Shown here piece after piece: positions 48,644 to 58,580 of a DNA stretch of 64,000 bases. Made by a program: the position numbers and the translations under genes. Every line of letters starts with the position of its first letter. Position 1 is the stretch's first letter. The stretch is taken from assembly GCF_014647975.1 (NCBI RefSeq), contig NZ_BMQF01000016.1:62001-126000 (forward strand). Reading direction: 5' to 3'. The stretch comes from Streptomyces fumigatiscleroticus. Its GTDB lineage: Bacteria; Actinomycetota; Actinomycetes; Streptomycetales; Streptomycetaceae. The notes below the pieces were generated by a model. That model did not search any database, had not been told where the DNA came from, and worked only from the letters and a program-made list of their open reading frames with translations.

Positions 48644-48860
48644 CGGCGCGGGCACGGGCGGCTGTGCCGGGGAACGGCACCACGCGCTCCGTCGGGCGCC
48701 GGGAGACCCGCCCCCGCGCCCTTCCCCGCCGCCCGAAAGGGGCACAGGGTAGGCCACCGCGAGCAGTTCCGCTTGCCCGGAGGCGTGGCCCGCGGGGCGC
48801 GCTTATGGTGATCGTGGGCGCCGTTCTCCGGTCCTCGACGGGGCGCTCTTGGAGGCTTCG

Positions 48861-50453
48861 ATGCTGGCCAAGCTGTCGATCGGATATCCGGTACGGCGCT
48901 GCGCGGTCACCGGAGCGGTCGGTCTGGCCCTGCTGGGCGCCGGCCTGCCCGCCACGACCGCGAGGGGCGCCGAGCCCGGCCTGTCCCGGTTCTACCGTCA
49001 AAAGATCTCCTGGGCGGCGTGCGAGGGCACGGACACGCCGAGGGATCTCCAGTGCGGGAAGGTGACCGTCCCCCTCGACTACTCCAGGCCCGGAGCGGGC
49101 ACCCTCGACCTGGCCCTCGCCCGGTACCGGGCGACCGGCCGCCCGAAGGGCTCGGTGCTGCTCAACTTCGGCGGCCCGGGCGGCGCCGGCGTCGGCGAAC
49201 TGGCCGCCGGCGGCAAGGACTTCATGCACCTCACCAACGAGTACGACGTGGTGACCTTTGACCCCCGGGGGGTCGGCAGGTCCTCACCGGTCACCTGCGG
49301 CGAGGGATCCGCCCGGGCGCTGGCCGCCACGGACGGGGAGGAGGGCCTGCGCGATCCGAAGGCCACGCTGCGGCAGTTGCGCAAGGCCGCCGCCGAGTGC
49401 GCCGAGCACGCGGGCCGCGTCCTGCCCCACATAGGCACCGTCAACGTCTCCCGGGACATGGACGTGATACGCGCCGCGCTCGGCGACAGGAAACTCAACT
49501 ACCTGGGTTTCTCCTACGGCACCCGGCTCGGCGCGGTGTACGCGGCCCAGTTCCCGGACAAGGTGGGCCGGCTGGTGCTCGACGGCGTGGACACGCTGAC
49601 CGAGCCGCTGGCCGAGCAGGGCGAGGCGGGGGCGCGGGGACAGCAGACGGCGCTGGAGAACTTCCTCGACTGGTGCGCCAAGGACATCGCCTGCCCGTTC
49701 GGACAGGACCCGCGCAGCGCCCGGCAGCAGGTCGTCCGGCTCGTCGACTCGCTCGACAAGGATCCGGTACCGACGGCCTACGGTGACCTGTTCACCGGCC
49801 AGGACCTGGTGGGGGCCGTCGGACAGGCCCTGTACAGCCGTCAGTTGTGGCCCTTGCTGGAGCGGACGCTGGCGCAGCTGGTCGAGGACGGCGACACGCG
49901 CGGGGTGGAGAGCTTCGTCTCCGGCGGTGTCGCGCTCCCGGTGCGGCAGGGGCCGGGAAAGAAGGGCGACGGCGGTCTCGTCGACGAGGAGGACGTGCCC
50001 TTCGACAACCTGCCGGCGGCGCTGATGGCGGTCAACTGCGCGGACGATCCCGACCGTCCCAGCGCCGAGCAGCTCACCAGGGACCTCGGCCGGCTGCGCA
50101 CGGAGTACGAGCAGGCATCACCGGTCTTCGGCCGGTACCGGCTGACCCAGGTGCTGATGTGCTACGGCCGCCCCAAGGGCACCGACTTCATCCGCGACGA
50201 GGTCAAGGACGTCGACACGGCGAAGATGCTGCTCGTCGGCACCCGCGGCGACCCCGCGACGCCCTACCGCTGGACCGTGGAGACGGCCGAACGGCTCGGC
50301 TCCTCGGCCGTGGTGCTCGACAACAAGGGCGACGGGCACACCGGGTACGCCTCCTCCAAGTGCGTGCACCGCAGAATCGACTCCTTTCTGCTGGACGGCT
50401 CGGCACCGGCGAACGGCAGCTCCTGCGGTGCCGGGGACGACGACGGCGGCTGA
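48861..50453 (+). CDS. Secreted alpha/beta hydrolase, tripeptidyl aminopeptidase (TAP/SlpD-SlpE) type
   Basis: 530 residues. A Sec signal peptide ('VRRCAVTGAVGLALLGAGLP', ending near ARGA), then an alpha/beta hydrolase fold. Oxyanion region 'NFGGPGGAGVGEL', nucleophile 'LGFSYGTRLGAVYA', Asp in 'LLVGTRGDPATPY' and His in 'NKGDGHTGYASSK'. The TAP-like C-terminal domain with paired Cys residues is present. It removes N-terminal tripeptides outside the cell. ATG 48861 with GGAGG 5 nt upstream. Confidence 0.92.
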   Translation: MLAKLSIGYPVRRCAVTGAVGLALLGAGLPATTARGAEPGLSRFYRQKISWAACEGTDTPRDLQCGKVTVPLDYSRPGAGTLDLALARYRATGRPKGSVLLNFGGPGGAGVGELAAGGKDFMHLTNEYDVVTFDPRGVGRSSPVTCGEGSARALAATDGEEGLRDPKATLRQLRKAAAECAEHAGRVLPHIGTVNVSRDMDVIRAALGDRKLNYLGFSYGTRLGAVYAAQFPDKVGRLVLDGVDTLTEPLAEQGEAGARGQQTALENFLDWCAKDIACPFGQDPRSARQQVVRLVDSLDKDPVPTAYGDLFTGQDLVGAVGQALYSRQLWPLLERTLAQLVEDGDTRGVESFVSGGVALPVRQGPGKKGDGGLVDEEDVPFDNLPAALMAVNCADDPDRPSAEQLTRDLGRLRTEYEQASPVFGRYRLTQVLMCYGRPKGTDFIRDEVKDVDTAKMLLVGTRGDPATPYRWTVETAERLGSSAVVLDNKGDGHTGYASSKCVHRRIDSFLLDGSAPANGSSCGAGDDDGG

Positions 50454-50484
50454 GCCGCCGCGGCCGTCCCCGGCACGGCCGGGC

Positions 50485-52326
50485 TCAGTCGAGCGCGACC
50501 TCGGGCCGGTAGAGGTCCAGCCACAGCGCCAGGTCGAGGGTCCGTTCCAGGCCGCGCCGCGCCGCCTGGGTGCTCACCGGCGACTCGCGCTCCGCCGCCC
50601 GCCGGACCCGTTCCCGGTCCACGATGTCGAACACCGCGTGGCCGGGCCGGGCCAGCAGTTCCAGGGCCTGCTGCTGGAGGGCGGCCGCGTACTTCGGGTC
50701 CTGCGTGGAGGGGTAGGGGCTCTTGACCCGGTCGTACACAGACTTCGGCAGGACGTCCGCGGTCGCCTCCCTGAGCAGGCTCTTCTCCCTGCCGTCGAAG
50801 GACTTCAGCGCCCAGGGCGTGTTGTACACGTACTCGACGAGCCGGTGGTCGCAGAACGGCACCCGGACCTCCAGGCCGACGGCCATGCTGGCGCGGTCCT
50901 TGCGGTCGAGCAGGATCCGCACGAACCGGTTCAGGTGGAGGTGGCAGATGCGCCGCATCCGGTACTCGAAGTCGCTCTCGCCGTCCAGGCGGCGGATGCC
51001 CGAGACGGCGGCACGATAGCCGTCGGCCACGTACGAGCCCAGGTCGAGCGCCTTGGTCAGCTCCGGGCGCAGGACGTCGGAGTCCTCGCCGAAGTGCCGG
51101 GCGAACTGCACCAGCCAGGGGAAGGTGTCGGCGTTGCGCGCCTCCTCGTCGAAGAACTGGAGGTAGCCGCCGAACACCTCGTCGGCGGACTCGCCGGACA
51201 GGGCGACCGTGGAGTGCTCGCGGATGGCCCGGAACAGCAGGTACAGCGAGGCGTCCATGTCACCGAACCCCATGGGGAGGTCCCGCGCCCGGATCGTCCT
51301 CGCCCGCACCTCGGGGTCGGCCAGGGCCTGGGCGTCCAGGACGATGTCCTGGTGGTCGGTGCCGGCCGAGCGGGCCACGTCGTGCACGAAGGGCGTGTCG
51401 GGCGTACCGCGCAGCTCGTCGGCGACGAAGTTCTCGGCCTGGCCCACGAAGTCGACGGCGAAGCTGCGGACCCGCTCGCCGTGCTCGCCGAGCTGCCGGG
51501 CGGCGAGCGCGGTCATGGCGGAGGAGTCGAGCCCGCCGGAGAGCAGGGTGCAGCGCGGGACGTCGGCGACCAGCTGGCGGCGCACGATGTCGTCCAGCAG
51601 CGAGCGGACCGTCGCGATGGTGGTGTCGCGGTCGTCGGCGTGCGGCCGGGTCTCGAGCTCCCAGTAGTAGTGGCCGCGCACGCCCTGGCGGTCGACGGTG
51701 ACGATGCTGCCGGGCTCGACCTCGCGCATTCCGTCCCAGACCGCGTGGCCCGGCGTCTTGATCATGGTGAACAGCTCGCGCAGGCCGTCCAGCGTGACCC
51801 GGCGGCGGGCCAGCGGGTTGGCGAGGATCGCCTTGGGCTCGGAGCCGAAGAGGACGCCGTCGGGGGTCGGGTAGTAGTAGAAGGGCTTGATGCCCATACG
51901 GTCGCGGATCATGACCAGCTTCTCCGCGCGGCCGTCCCAGACGGCGAAGGCGTACATGCCGTTGAGGCGTTCGGCGACGGCCTCGCCCCATTCGAGGTAG
52001 CCGCGCAGCACGACCTCGGTGTCGGAGTCGGTGGTGAAGCGGTGGCCGCGTCCGGTGAGTTCGCCGCGCAGCTCGGTGAAGTTGTAGGTCTCGCCCGAGT
52101 AGACGAGCGCGACCGTGCCCTGCGGGGTGTCGGCGGTCATCGGCTGACGGCCGCCGGGCAGGTCGATGATGGCCAGCCTGCGGTGTCCGAGGGCGGCGGG
52201 CCCCTCGGCCCACACACCGCGGTCGTCCGGACCGCGGCAGGCCATCGTCTCGGTCATCGCGTCCAGCGCCGCGGCCTCGGCGCGCAGGTCACGGTCGAAG
52301 GAGACCCAGCCGGTGATGCCGCACAT
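50485..52326 (-). CDS. asnB: Asparagine synthase (glutamine-hydrolysing)
   Basis: 613 residues. N-terminal glutaminase domain with the nucleophile Cys2 ('CGITGWVSFDR') and 'ALGHRRLAIIDLPGGRQPM'. C-terminal ATP pyrophosphatase domain with the P-loop 'CTLLSGGLDSSAMTALAAR'. It makes asparagine from aspartate, ATP and glutamine; Streptomyces also has copies in secondary metabolism. Single gene. The 406 bp gap to the next gene (52327-52732) has two AT-richer patches and a divergent promoter role; no gene seen. Confidence 0.95.
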   Translation of the reverse strand: MCGITGWVSFDRDLRAEAAALDAMTETMACRGPDDRGVWAEGPAALGHRRLAIIDLPGGRQPMTADTPQGTVALVYSGETYNFTELRGELTGRGHRFTTDSDTEVVLRGYLEWGEAVAERLNGMYAFAVWDGRAEKLVMIRDRMGIKPFYYYPTPDGVLFGSEPKAILANPLARRRVTLDGLRELFTMIKTPGHAVWDGMREVEPGSIVTVDRQGVRGHYYWELETRPHADDRDTTIATVRSLLDDIVRRQLVADVPRCTLLSGGLDSSAMTALAARQLGEHGERVRSFAVDFVGQAENFVADELRGTPDTPFVHDVARSAGTDHQDIVLDAQALADPEVRARTIRARDLPMGFGDMDASLYLLFRAIREHSTVALSGESADEVFGGYLQFFDEEARNADTFPWLVQFARHFGEDSDVLRPELTKALDLGSYVADGYRAAVSGIRRLDGESDFEYRMRRICHLHLNRFVRILLDRKDRASMAVGLEVRVPFCDHRLVEYVYNTPWALKSFDGREKSLLREATADVLPKSVYDRVKSPYPSTQDPKYAAALQQQALELLARPGHAVFDIVDRERVRRAAERESPVSTQAARRGLERTLDLALWLDLYRPEVALD

Positions 52327-52732
52327 GCCTTACCTCCTGCGTCCGGCCCGTCCGGCAGCCCACGCCCCTCTGCCCTTTCGCGGATGCGAGGGAACTCCCG
52401 GCCGAACCAGTTGTATCTAGCACCTATATGACGAGCCTGCGCCCGACGGCCGCGTCGGTCAACACGGCCGTAACATCCCTACCCCGGACCACCCCCTCCT
52501 TTCGGCCGGACTTTGCATATGCGATAGCCGTGAATCCCCTGTATACCGGGGTGTCGCGACACGGATCCGGCCATCGACAAAGACTTCGTCAAGATCACGC
52601 AAACGGATGCGCCATGCCCGGCTTGCCGTCTTTGCCGTATACGACGTCCATGGACGTCCTCTTGACGACCATGAAAGCCTGTGTCGGATGGATCAACCTG
52701 GAACCGCCGGACCGGGAAGGAGTCGACGGAGC

Positions 52733-53758
52733 ATGGCCGAACCGCTGGGGGTGGCGGTCCTGGGTGCGGGACACATGGGAGCCGACCACATACGGCGTCT
52801 CGACCACGTGGTGAGCGGAGCCAGGGTCGCCGCCGTGGCCGACCCCGACATCGACCGGGCCGAGGAAGCCGTGGCCGGGCGGGAGGGGGTGTCCGTGCAC
52901 ACGGACGCGGTGGCCGCGCTCGACGCGCCCGGCGTCGCGGCCGTCCTGATCGCCTCTCCCGGCCCCGCGCACGAGGAGGCGCTGCTGGCCGCCTTCGCCC
53001 GGGGGCTTCCGGTGCTGTGCGAGAAGCCGATGGTCCCCGACTCCGCGGGCGCGCTGCGCGTGGCCGAGGCCGAGGCACGGCTCGGCCGCCGGCTGGCACA
53101 GATCGGCTTCATGCGCCGCTACGACGCCGAGTACCAGCGGCTCAAGGCCCTGCTGGACGGCGGAGAGCTCGGCCGGCCGCTGATGCTGCACTGCGTCCAC
53201 CGCAACGTCGCCTCCCCGCCGCACTTCACCTCCGCGATGCTGATCAACAGTTCCGTCTCGCACGAGATCGACGCGGCCCGCTGGCTGCTCGGCCAGGAGC
53301 TGACCGCGGTGAGCGTGCTGCGTCCCCGGCCCTCCGCGGCTGCGCCCGACGGGCTGCTCGACCCGCAGCTGGTGATCTTCGAGACCGAGCAGGGCGCCCT
53401 GGTCGACGTGGAGGTCTTCGTCAACTGCGGCTTCGGCTACCAGGTGCGCTGCGAGGCCGTGTGCGAGGCGGGCAGCGCCCGGATCGGGGAGGCGCACACC
53501 ATGGCCGTCACGGCGGCGGGCGGCATCCGCGAGGAGGTGCCGCAGGACTACCTCGTACGGTTCGCGGACGCCTACGACCGCGAGGTGCAGGCATGGGTCG
53601 ACGCCACCCGGCAGGGGCGCGTCACCGGCCCCGGCACCTGGGACGGGTATGCGGCGGCCGCGGTCGCCGAGGCCGGGGTCCGGGCCCTGGAGACCGGCGT
53701 CCGCACGGCCGTCGACCTGGCCCCGCGCCCCGGACCGCACCGTCGAACACGCGCGTGA
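52733..53758 (+). CDS. Gfo/Idh/MocA family oxidoreductase
   Basis: 341 residues. Rossmann N-terminus 'LGVAVLGAGHMGADHIRRLD', 'GLPVLCEKPMVPDSAGALRV' carrying the E-K-P motif that holds the catalytic Lys, and 'NSSVSHEIDAARWLLG' with the C-terminal His/Asp active-site pair. Members act on inositols and sugars with NAD(P); this one fits the inositol 2-dehydrogenase branch only loosely. ATG 52733 with AAGGAG 10 nt upstream. Divergent from asnB. Confidence 0.9.
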   Translation: MAEPLGVAVLGAGHMGADHIRRLDHVVSGARVAAVADPDIDRAEEAVAGREGVSVHTDAVAALDAPGVAAVLIASPGPAHEEALLAAFARGLPVLCEKPMVPDSAGALRVAEAEARLGRRLAQIGFMRRYDAEYQRLKALLDGGELGRPLMLHCVHRNVASPPHFTSAMLINSSVSHEIDAARWLLGQELTAVSVLRPRPSAAAPDGLLDPQLVIFETEQGALVDVEVFVNCGFGYQVRCEAVCEAGSARIGEAHTMAVTAAGGIREEVPQDYLVRFADAYDREVQAWVDATRQGRVTGPGTWDGYAAAAVAEAGVRALETGVRTAVDLAPRPGPHRRTRA

Positions 53759-53993
53759 ACAGGGCACAGGCGTCCGACAGGCCGTCAACTTGCCTACGCG
53801 TGACGGGAGTTGGCGCGCTCCCGGTCGTTGTCCGGCCGCCTGCCACAGGCACTTCTTAAGGACAGCGTCATATGACAGAAGCAGCACCGGATCGTGTGTC
53901 GCGGAATCCCTTACAGCGGGTCGCGGGCTGTGCGACAGTCGTAACGGTTTCTTCGTCCGCCTTGGCCGTACCGTCCCCGCATCGGAGAGCGTC

Positions 53994-55388
53994 ATGCCGC
54001 CCCACCTGTCCGCGGACAGCCCAGCCGACCGGCCGCCGGGACGCGGTTCGGTCGATGCGCTGATCACGCAGACACGACGCCTCAAGGGAGACGTGGACGC
54101 CGTCCGGCGTGGCGCGCCGGACGACGCGAGCGACCCGCGGGGACGGTGGCAGCGCGCCCTGTACGAGCTGGCGCTGCACCAGCTCGACGACCTCGACGCG
54201 CACCTGGCCCAGCTGCGGGACGGCCCGCAGCCCCCGGCCGCTACGACGCCCGCCGCCCCGGCCGGGTGGGCCGCGCCCCCGACCGGCTCGCTGCTCAGCC
54301 GGGTCGGCAGCGCGGAGTGGAACCTGCTCACGGACGAGGCCGGCTGGTCGGGCGAGCTCTACCAGATCCTCGGCCGCGACCCGGCCACTCCCCCGCTCAC
54401 CCTCGACGAACTGCCCTCCGTGGTGCTCGACGAGGACCGGCCCCGGCTGACGGCGATGGTCACCGACTGCCTGATCGACGCCAAGCCCATCGACGGCGAG
54501 TTCCGCGTCGTACGCCCCGACGGCGGGGTGCGCACCGTGCACATGATGGGCGAGCCGGTGCTCGACACCGACGGCAGCACCGCCTCCATGTGGGCCGTGC
54601 TGCGCGACGTCAGCGAACTGCGCCGCAGCCAGCGGATGGTGAGCGAGACCCGGGACACCCTCCAGCGCCACCGGCACCGCGCCCAGGCGCGCCACCGCGT
54701 CGCGGCCGAACTCCAGGAGGCCGTACTGCCGCCGGAGCGCGAGGTCCTGCGGCTGGCCCGGCCGGCCCCGCGCAGCCTGGACCTGGCCGCCCGTCATCTG
54801 CCGTCGGCGGCGGGCGGGCGGATCGGCGGCGACTGGTACGACGCGCTGGAACTGCCCGACGGCGAAGCCCTGCTGGGCGTCGGCGAGCTGACCGGGCAGG
54901 GCGTCCCCGCGGCCACCGGCACGGCCATGCTGCTGGGCGCGGTGCGCGGCATGGCGATGGCGGGCACCCAGCCCGGCCGGCTGCTGGACTGGCTCGACCA
55001 GTTGCTGGACGCCGCCGCCCAGCCGGCGCTGAGCAGCGCCGTCTGCTGCCGCTACCGCCCCGGCAGCCGGACCCTCGTCTGGGCCCGCACGGGTCACCCC
55101 GCCCCGCTGCTGTTCCGCGACGGGACGGGGCGCAGGCTGACCGCGCCGGACGCCGCCCACGCACAGACCGTGGAAGCCCTGGAAGGCGGCGACCTGCTGC
55201 TCCTGCACACCGACGGCCTGGTGCCGCAGGACACCGGGACGGCGGCCGTCGGCCGTCTTCTCGACCTGGCACCGCGCTTCGCCGGAGCGCGCACCGCGCA
55301 GGAGTGTGTCCGGACGGTGGTGGAGGAGTTCGGCGAGACCGTGCGCGGGGACGGCGCCTGTGTGCTCGTCGCCCGGGTGACGTCCTAG
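53994..55388 (+). CDS. PAS domain plus PP2C (SpoIIE-type) phosphatase
   Basis: 464 residues. Residues 100-210 form a PAS-like sensor ('RVGSAEWNLLTDEAGWSGEL', 'IDGEFRVVRPDGGVRTVHMM'), a short coiled-coil linker (215-245), then a PP2C/SpoIIE domain. The first metal motif is 'GGDWYDALEL'. The usual 'GDVxGHG' reads 'VGELTGQG', the 'HTDGL' motif is intact, and the final Asp-pair region reads 'GDGACVLVARV'. SpoIIE phosphatases dephosphorylate STAS antagonists. ATG 53994 with GGAG upstream. The 235-bp gap before it holds no clear gene. Confidence 0.87.
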   Translation: MPPHLSADSPADRPPGRGSVDALITQTRRLKGDVDAVRRGAPDDASDPRGRWQRALYELALHQLDDLDAHLAQLRDGPQPPAATTPAAPAGWAAPPTGSLLSRVGSAEWNLLTDEAGWSGELYQILGRDPATPPLTLDELPSVVLDEDRPRLTAMVTDCLIDAKPIDGEFRVVRPDGGVRTVHMMGEPVLDTDGSTASMWAVLRDVSELRRSQRMVSETRDTLQRHRHRAQARHRVAAELQEAVLPPEREVLRLARPAPRSLDLAARHLPSAAGGRIGGDWYDALELPDGEALLGVGELTGQGVPAATGTAMLLGAVRGMAMAGTQPGRLLDWLDQLLDAAAQPALSSAVCCRYRPGSRTLVWARTGHPAPLLFRDGTGRRLTAPDAAHAQTVEALEGGDLLLLHTDGLVPQDTGTAAVGRLLDLAPRFAGARTAQECVRTVVEEFGETVRGDGACVLVARVTS

Positions 55389-55409
55389 CGGCGGGGCCGG
55401 TCCGGTCGC

Positions 55410-56909
55410 CTAGGCCGGTGCGCTGTTTCCGCTCCTCTTCTTCGTCTGGGCCTTGGGCAGCGCGAGCCTGATCTCCTCCCGCAGTTCCTGGATCTTCGGA
55501 TAACCGGCGTACTCGGCGGTGAGCCGGTACATCTGGCGCAGCCGGTCCCAGGTGCGGTGGGAGGAGTTGGATCCCATCGACACCAGGGCCAGCCGGGCAT
55601 AGCGATCGGCCTGTTCGGGGTCGTCCGCGATGAAGCAGGCGGACGCCATGGACAGGAAGTCGAAGATCTTCGACCGTTGCCGGCCGTCTATCCGCAGGGC
55701 CAGGGCCTTCTCCGCGTAGTGCTGGGCGTGCGCGGCCGCCGCCGGCTCGAACTCCGCCAGTGTGCGGTAGGCGAGGGCCTGCATGCCGTACAGGTCCTCC
55801 TCCTTGAACATCTGCATCCAGTCGGGCGGTGGCTCGTCGGCCCGGTCGGAGACGAACAGGTCCTCCGCCCGGCCCAGTGTGCGGCGCATGGCCTGGCCCT
55901 TGCCCAGGGAGGCCTGTGCCCAGGCCTCGACGGTGCAGAGCATCGCCCGGGTGCGGGGCAGCACCTCGTCCCCGGATCCGGACGTGGCGAGTTTCATCAA
56001 TTCGAGCGCGTCGTCGGGCCGGCCGAGGTGCACCATCTGGCGGGCCGCCCGGGAGAGCGCCTCCCCCGCCCGGGGCCGGTCGCCGCCCTCCCGGGCCGCG
56101 TGGGCGGCGATGACGAAGTACTTCTGGGCCGTGGGCTCCAGGCCGACGTCGTGCGACATCCAGCCCGCGAGGACGGCGAGATTGGCGGCGACGCCCCACA
56201 GGCGCCGCTGAAGGTGGGGAGGGTGCCGGTAGGCGAGCATGCCGCCCACTTCGTTGAGCTGCCCCACCACGGCCTTGCGCTGGAGCCCGCCACCGCGGGC
56301 CGCGTCCCAGGCACGGAACACCTCGACCGAGCGTTCCAGTTCCTCTATCTCCTGCGACCCGATGGGGGCGGCCTCGTAGCGGTCGAACCCAGCGGGGTCG
56401 GCGTGCAGGGGATCGTCGAGGTCGGGAGCGTCGGCAGCCAGGGCCGGATCGGTGTGCAGCCAGTCGTGCATGGCGCTGCTGAGTGCGGAACCCGCGGCGA
56501 GCGCGGCGCCCGCGCCCACCAAGCCGCGTCGGTTGAGCATGAGGTCCATTCCCGTGAATTCGGTGAGGACCGCGGCGGTCCGTTCGGGCGCCCACGGCAC
56601 ACCGTCGGGATGGTCCGCACTCCCGCCGCCCTGCCGTTTCCCCGCACGCCCGTGCCGGACCAGACCGAGATCCTCGATGGTCACGACACGGCCGAGACGC
56701 TCGGTGAACAGAGCCGCCAGCACCCGCGGCACCGGATCGCGCGGGATCTCTCCCATGTCGATCCAACGCCGCACCCGCGAGGTGTCGGTCGCCAGCTGCG
56801 GATGGCCCATGGCCGCCGCCTGCCGGTTGACCAGCCTCGCGAGCTCGCCCTTCGACCAGCCGGCCAGGCCGAACAGGTCCGCGAGCCGGGTATTGGGTTG
56901 TCCGCTCAC
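55410..56909 (-). CDS. nsdB: NsdA/NsdB-type tetratricopeptide regulator
   Basis: 499 residues. The N-terminus 'LADLFGLAGWSKGELARLVN', 'TSRVRRWIDMGEIPRDPVPR' is an HTH-like module. A long helical, TPR-like part follows, rich in Ala/Glu, e.g. 'HYAEKALALRIDGRQRSKIF', 'SMASACFIADDPEQADRYAR'. NsdA and NsdB are negative regulators of sporulation and antibiotic production in S. coelicolor, and from memory nsdB (SCO7252) lies in the region whose gene content resembles this window. GTG 56909 with GGGGG about 6 nt upstream. Convergent with the phosphatase gene. Confidence 0.8.
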   Translation of the reverse strand: MSGQPNTRLADLFGLAGWSKGELARLVNRQAAAMGHPQLATDTSRVRRWIDMGEIPRDPVPRVLAALFTERLGRVVTIEDLGLVRHGRAGKRQGGGSADHPDGVPWAPERTAAVLTEFTGMDLMLNRRGLVGAGAALAAGSALSSAMHDWLHTDPALAADAPDLDDPLHADPAGFDRYEAAPIGSQEIEELERSVEVFRAWDAARGGGLQRKAVVGQLNEVGGMLAYRHPPHLQRRLWGVAANLAVLAGWMSHDVGLEPTAQKYFVIAAHAAREGGDRPRAGEALSRAARQMVHLGRPDDALELMKLATSGSGDEVLPRTRAMLCTVEAWAQASLGKGQAMRRTLGRAEDLFVSDRADEPPPDWMQMFKEEDLYGMQALAYRTLAEFEPAAAAHAQHYAEKALALRIDGRQRSKIFDFLSMASACFIADDPEQADRYARLALVSMGSNSSHRTWDRLRQMYRLTAEYAGYPKIQELREEIRLALPKAQTKKRSGNSAPA

Positions 56910-57167
56910 GTCAAGCCCCCAGGTTCTCGGCTGTGTTGACAGTAGCCCGGTGAGAGGTGCCGGGCGACTATTCGCCAGGGTTCGCCAGGGTTCGCCAGAT
57001 GGTGTGCCACTGCTCAACGGGTGTCAGGTAGGAACGCGCCACCCCGACCCGGCCGGCGCAGGGGCATTCCCCAGGGTGCTCACGCCCGGCCGGGCCGGGT
57101 GGGCACCTTGTCCACGACAGGACTGCACGGCAGGCACAGCAGGCACACGAAGGGATCTGTTCCGCCC

Positions 57168-58307
57168 ATGTACGCAGCATCGTCCCCCGTGTCCGCCCCG
57201 CCCCGCTCGCCGCACCCCCGTCCGGCGGGGAGCGGCCCCTATCTCGCGCCCGCGCGTCAGGCGCCCCCCGTGCTCGGTGCGGGCCGGCCGCGGCGCCCCG
57301 CCGGGTCCGGTCCCCAACCGCTCAGCGGGAGACTCGACTTGTCCGGCCCCCAGGGCGCCCAGCTGCGCACGGCGATCGCGTCGGTGCACCGGATCTGCCC
57401 GGAGTTCGCCCCGGTGCAGGTGCTGCGCCGCAACGGACGCTCCGTGCTGCTGGTCGGCACCACCGGACGCAGCACCGCGGTCGCCAAGTGCCTTCTGGAC
57501 CACTCACCCGCCTGGGCCGAGCGAAGCAGGCACGAAATAGCCGCATACCGCTCGTTCGTCCGGCACCGTCCCCCGGTACGGGTGCCGAGGCTGATCGCAG
57601 CGGATCCGGACAACTGCACCCTGGTGATCGAGCGGATGCCGGGACGGGTGGCGGCCCTGCAACGGCACCCGGCCGAGGCTCCCCCGCGGGCGGACATCCG
57701 TGCGGCGCTCGGCGCGGTCTGCCGGCTGAACGCCTGGCGTCCGCCGGCGGGAACCTTCGACGCCCCGCTGGACTACGCGGCGCGGATCTCCCGCTACCAC
57801 GAGCTGGGGCTGCTGACCGACCGGGACATGGGCGACCTGCAGAAGCTGCTGCACGGCATCGCGCACACGGCGGGACGGCAGGGCATGGGCCAGTTCTGCC
57901 ATGGCGACGCGCTGCTGTCGAACATCCTGCTGTCACCGGCCGGACCCGTACTGGTCGACTGGGAGCACGCGGGCTGGTATCTGCCGGGGTACGACCTGGC
58001 GACGCTCTGGGCGGTGCTCGGGGACGCGCCGGTGGCCCGGCGGCAGATCAGCCAGATCGCGCAGTCGGCGGGGCCCGCCTCCCGCGACGCGTTCCTGGTC
58101 AATCTGATGCTCGTACTCACCCGCGAGATCCGCACCTACGAGACGGCCGTACAGCGTTCGATGCACGACGCGGCCCCGGCTCCACCGGGAGCGGCCCACC
58201 CGGGTGCCGTGCCGTCCGGCGAGGAGCAGCGGCTGCTGCTGCGGCGGCTGCACGACGACTGCCAGCTGGCCCGCCGGGCCGTGCGCGCGGCGGTCGGCAC
58301 TCGCTGA
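57168..58307 (+). CDS. Aminoglycoside phosphotransferase (APH) family protein
   Basis: 379 residues. The N-terminal 55 residues are Pro-rich and low-complexity. The kinase-like part has 'VQVLRRNGRSVLLVGTTGRS', the catalytic loop 'GQFCHGDALLSNILLSPAGP' and 'VLVDWEHAGWYLPGYDLATL' with the metal Asp. It is divergent from the NsdB-like gene (about 258 bp apart), a linkage that looks conserved. Substrate not known. ATG 57168. Confidence 0.85.
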   Translation: MYAASSPVSAPPRSPHPRPAGSGPYLAPARQAPPVLGAGRPRRPAGSGPQPLSGRLDLSGPQGAQLRTAIASVHRICPEFAPVQVLRRNGRSVLLVGTTGRSTAVAKCLLDHSPAWAERSRHEIAAYRSFVRHRPPVRVPRLIAADPDNCTLVIERMPGRVAALQRHPAEAPPRADIRAALGAVCRLNAWRPPAGTFDAPLDYAARISRYHELGLLTDRDMGDLQKLLHGIAHTAGRQGMGQFCHGDALLSNILLSPAGPVLVDWEHAGWYLPGYDLATLWAVLGDAPVARRQISQIAQSAGPASRDAFLVNLMLVLTREIRTYETAVQRSMHDAAPAPPGAAHPGAVPSGEEQRLLLRRLHDDCQLARRAVRAAVGTR

Positions 58308-58580
58308 CGGAGACCAGGTCCGCGGTGCGCCTGACGGGGGCGTACCGCGGACCTTCCGCTGCCGTGCGGGACCTCGCACCGCCGCCTCCCGCACGGCCAT
58401 TGGTATGCACCACTGACGCCCCGCAGGCCCGCGGGCCACCGCCGCGAAACTCGTTCAGCCCCCTTCCGGCATGGGTAATCCCCGATGGCCGGGCACGATT
58501 GACGGATGGTCGGACAGCCGGTAGCACTGACCCCCGGCTCCGCACGCCCGTCCTGCCCGACCCCGTCACAGGAGGCTGTC

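Noticed and set aside
52428..52814. 128-codon plus-strand frame between asnB and the Gfo/Idh/MocA gene
   Set aside because: No ribosome site, no family match, and it overlaps the start of the well-supported oxidoreductase gene.
53872..54063. 63-codon frame upstream of the PP2C phosphatase
   Set aside because: Low-complexity composition and overlap with the phosphatase start; no conserved feature.
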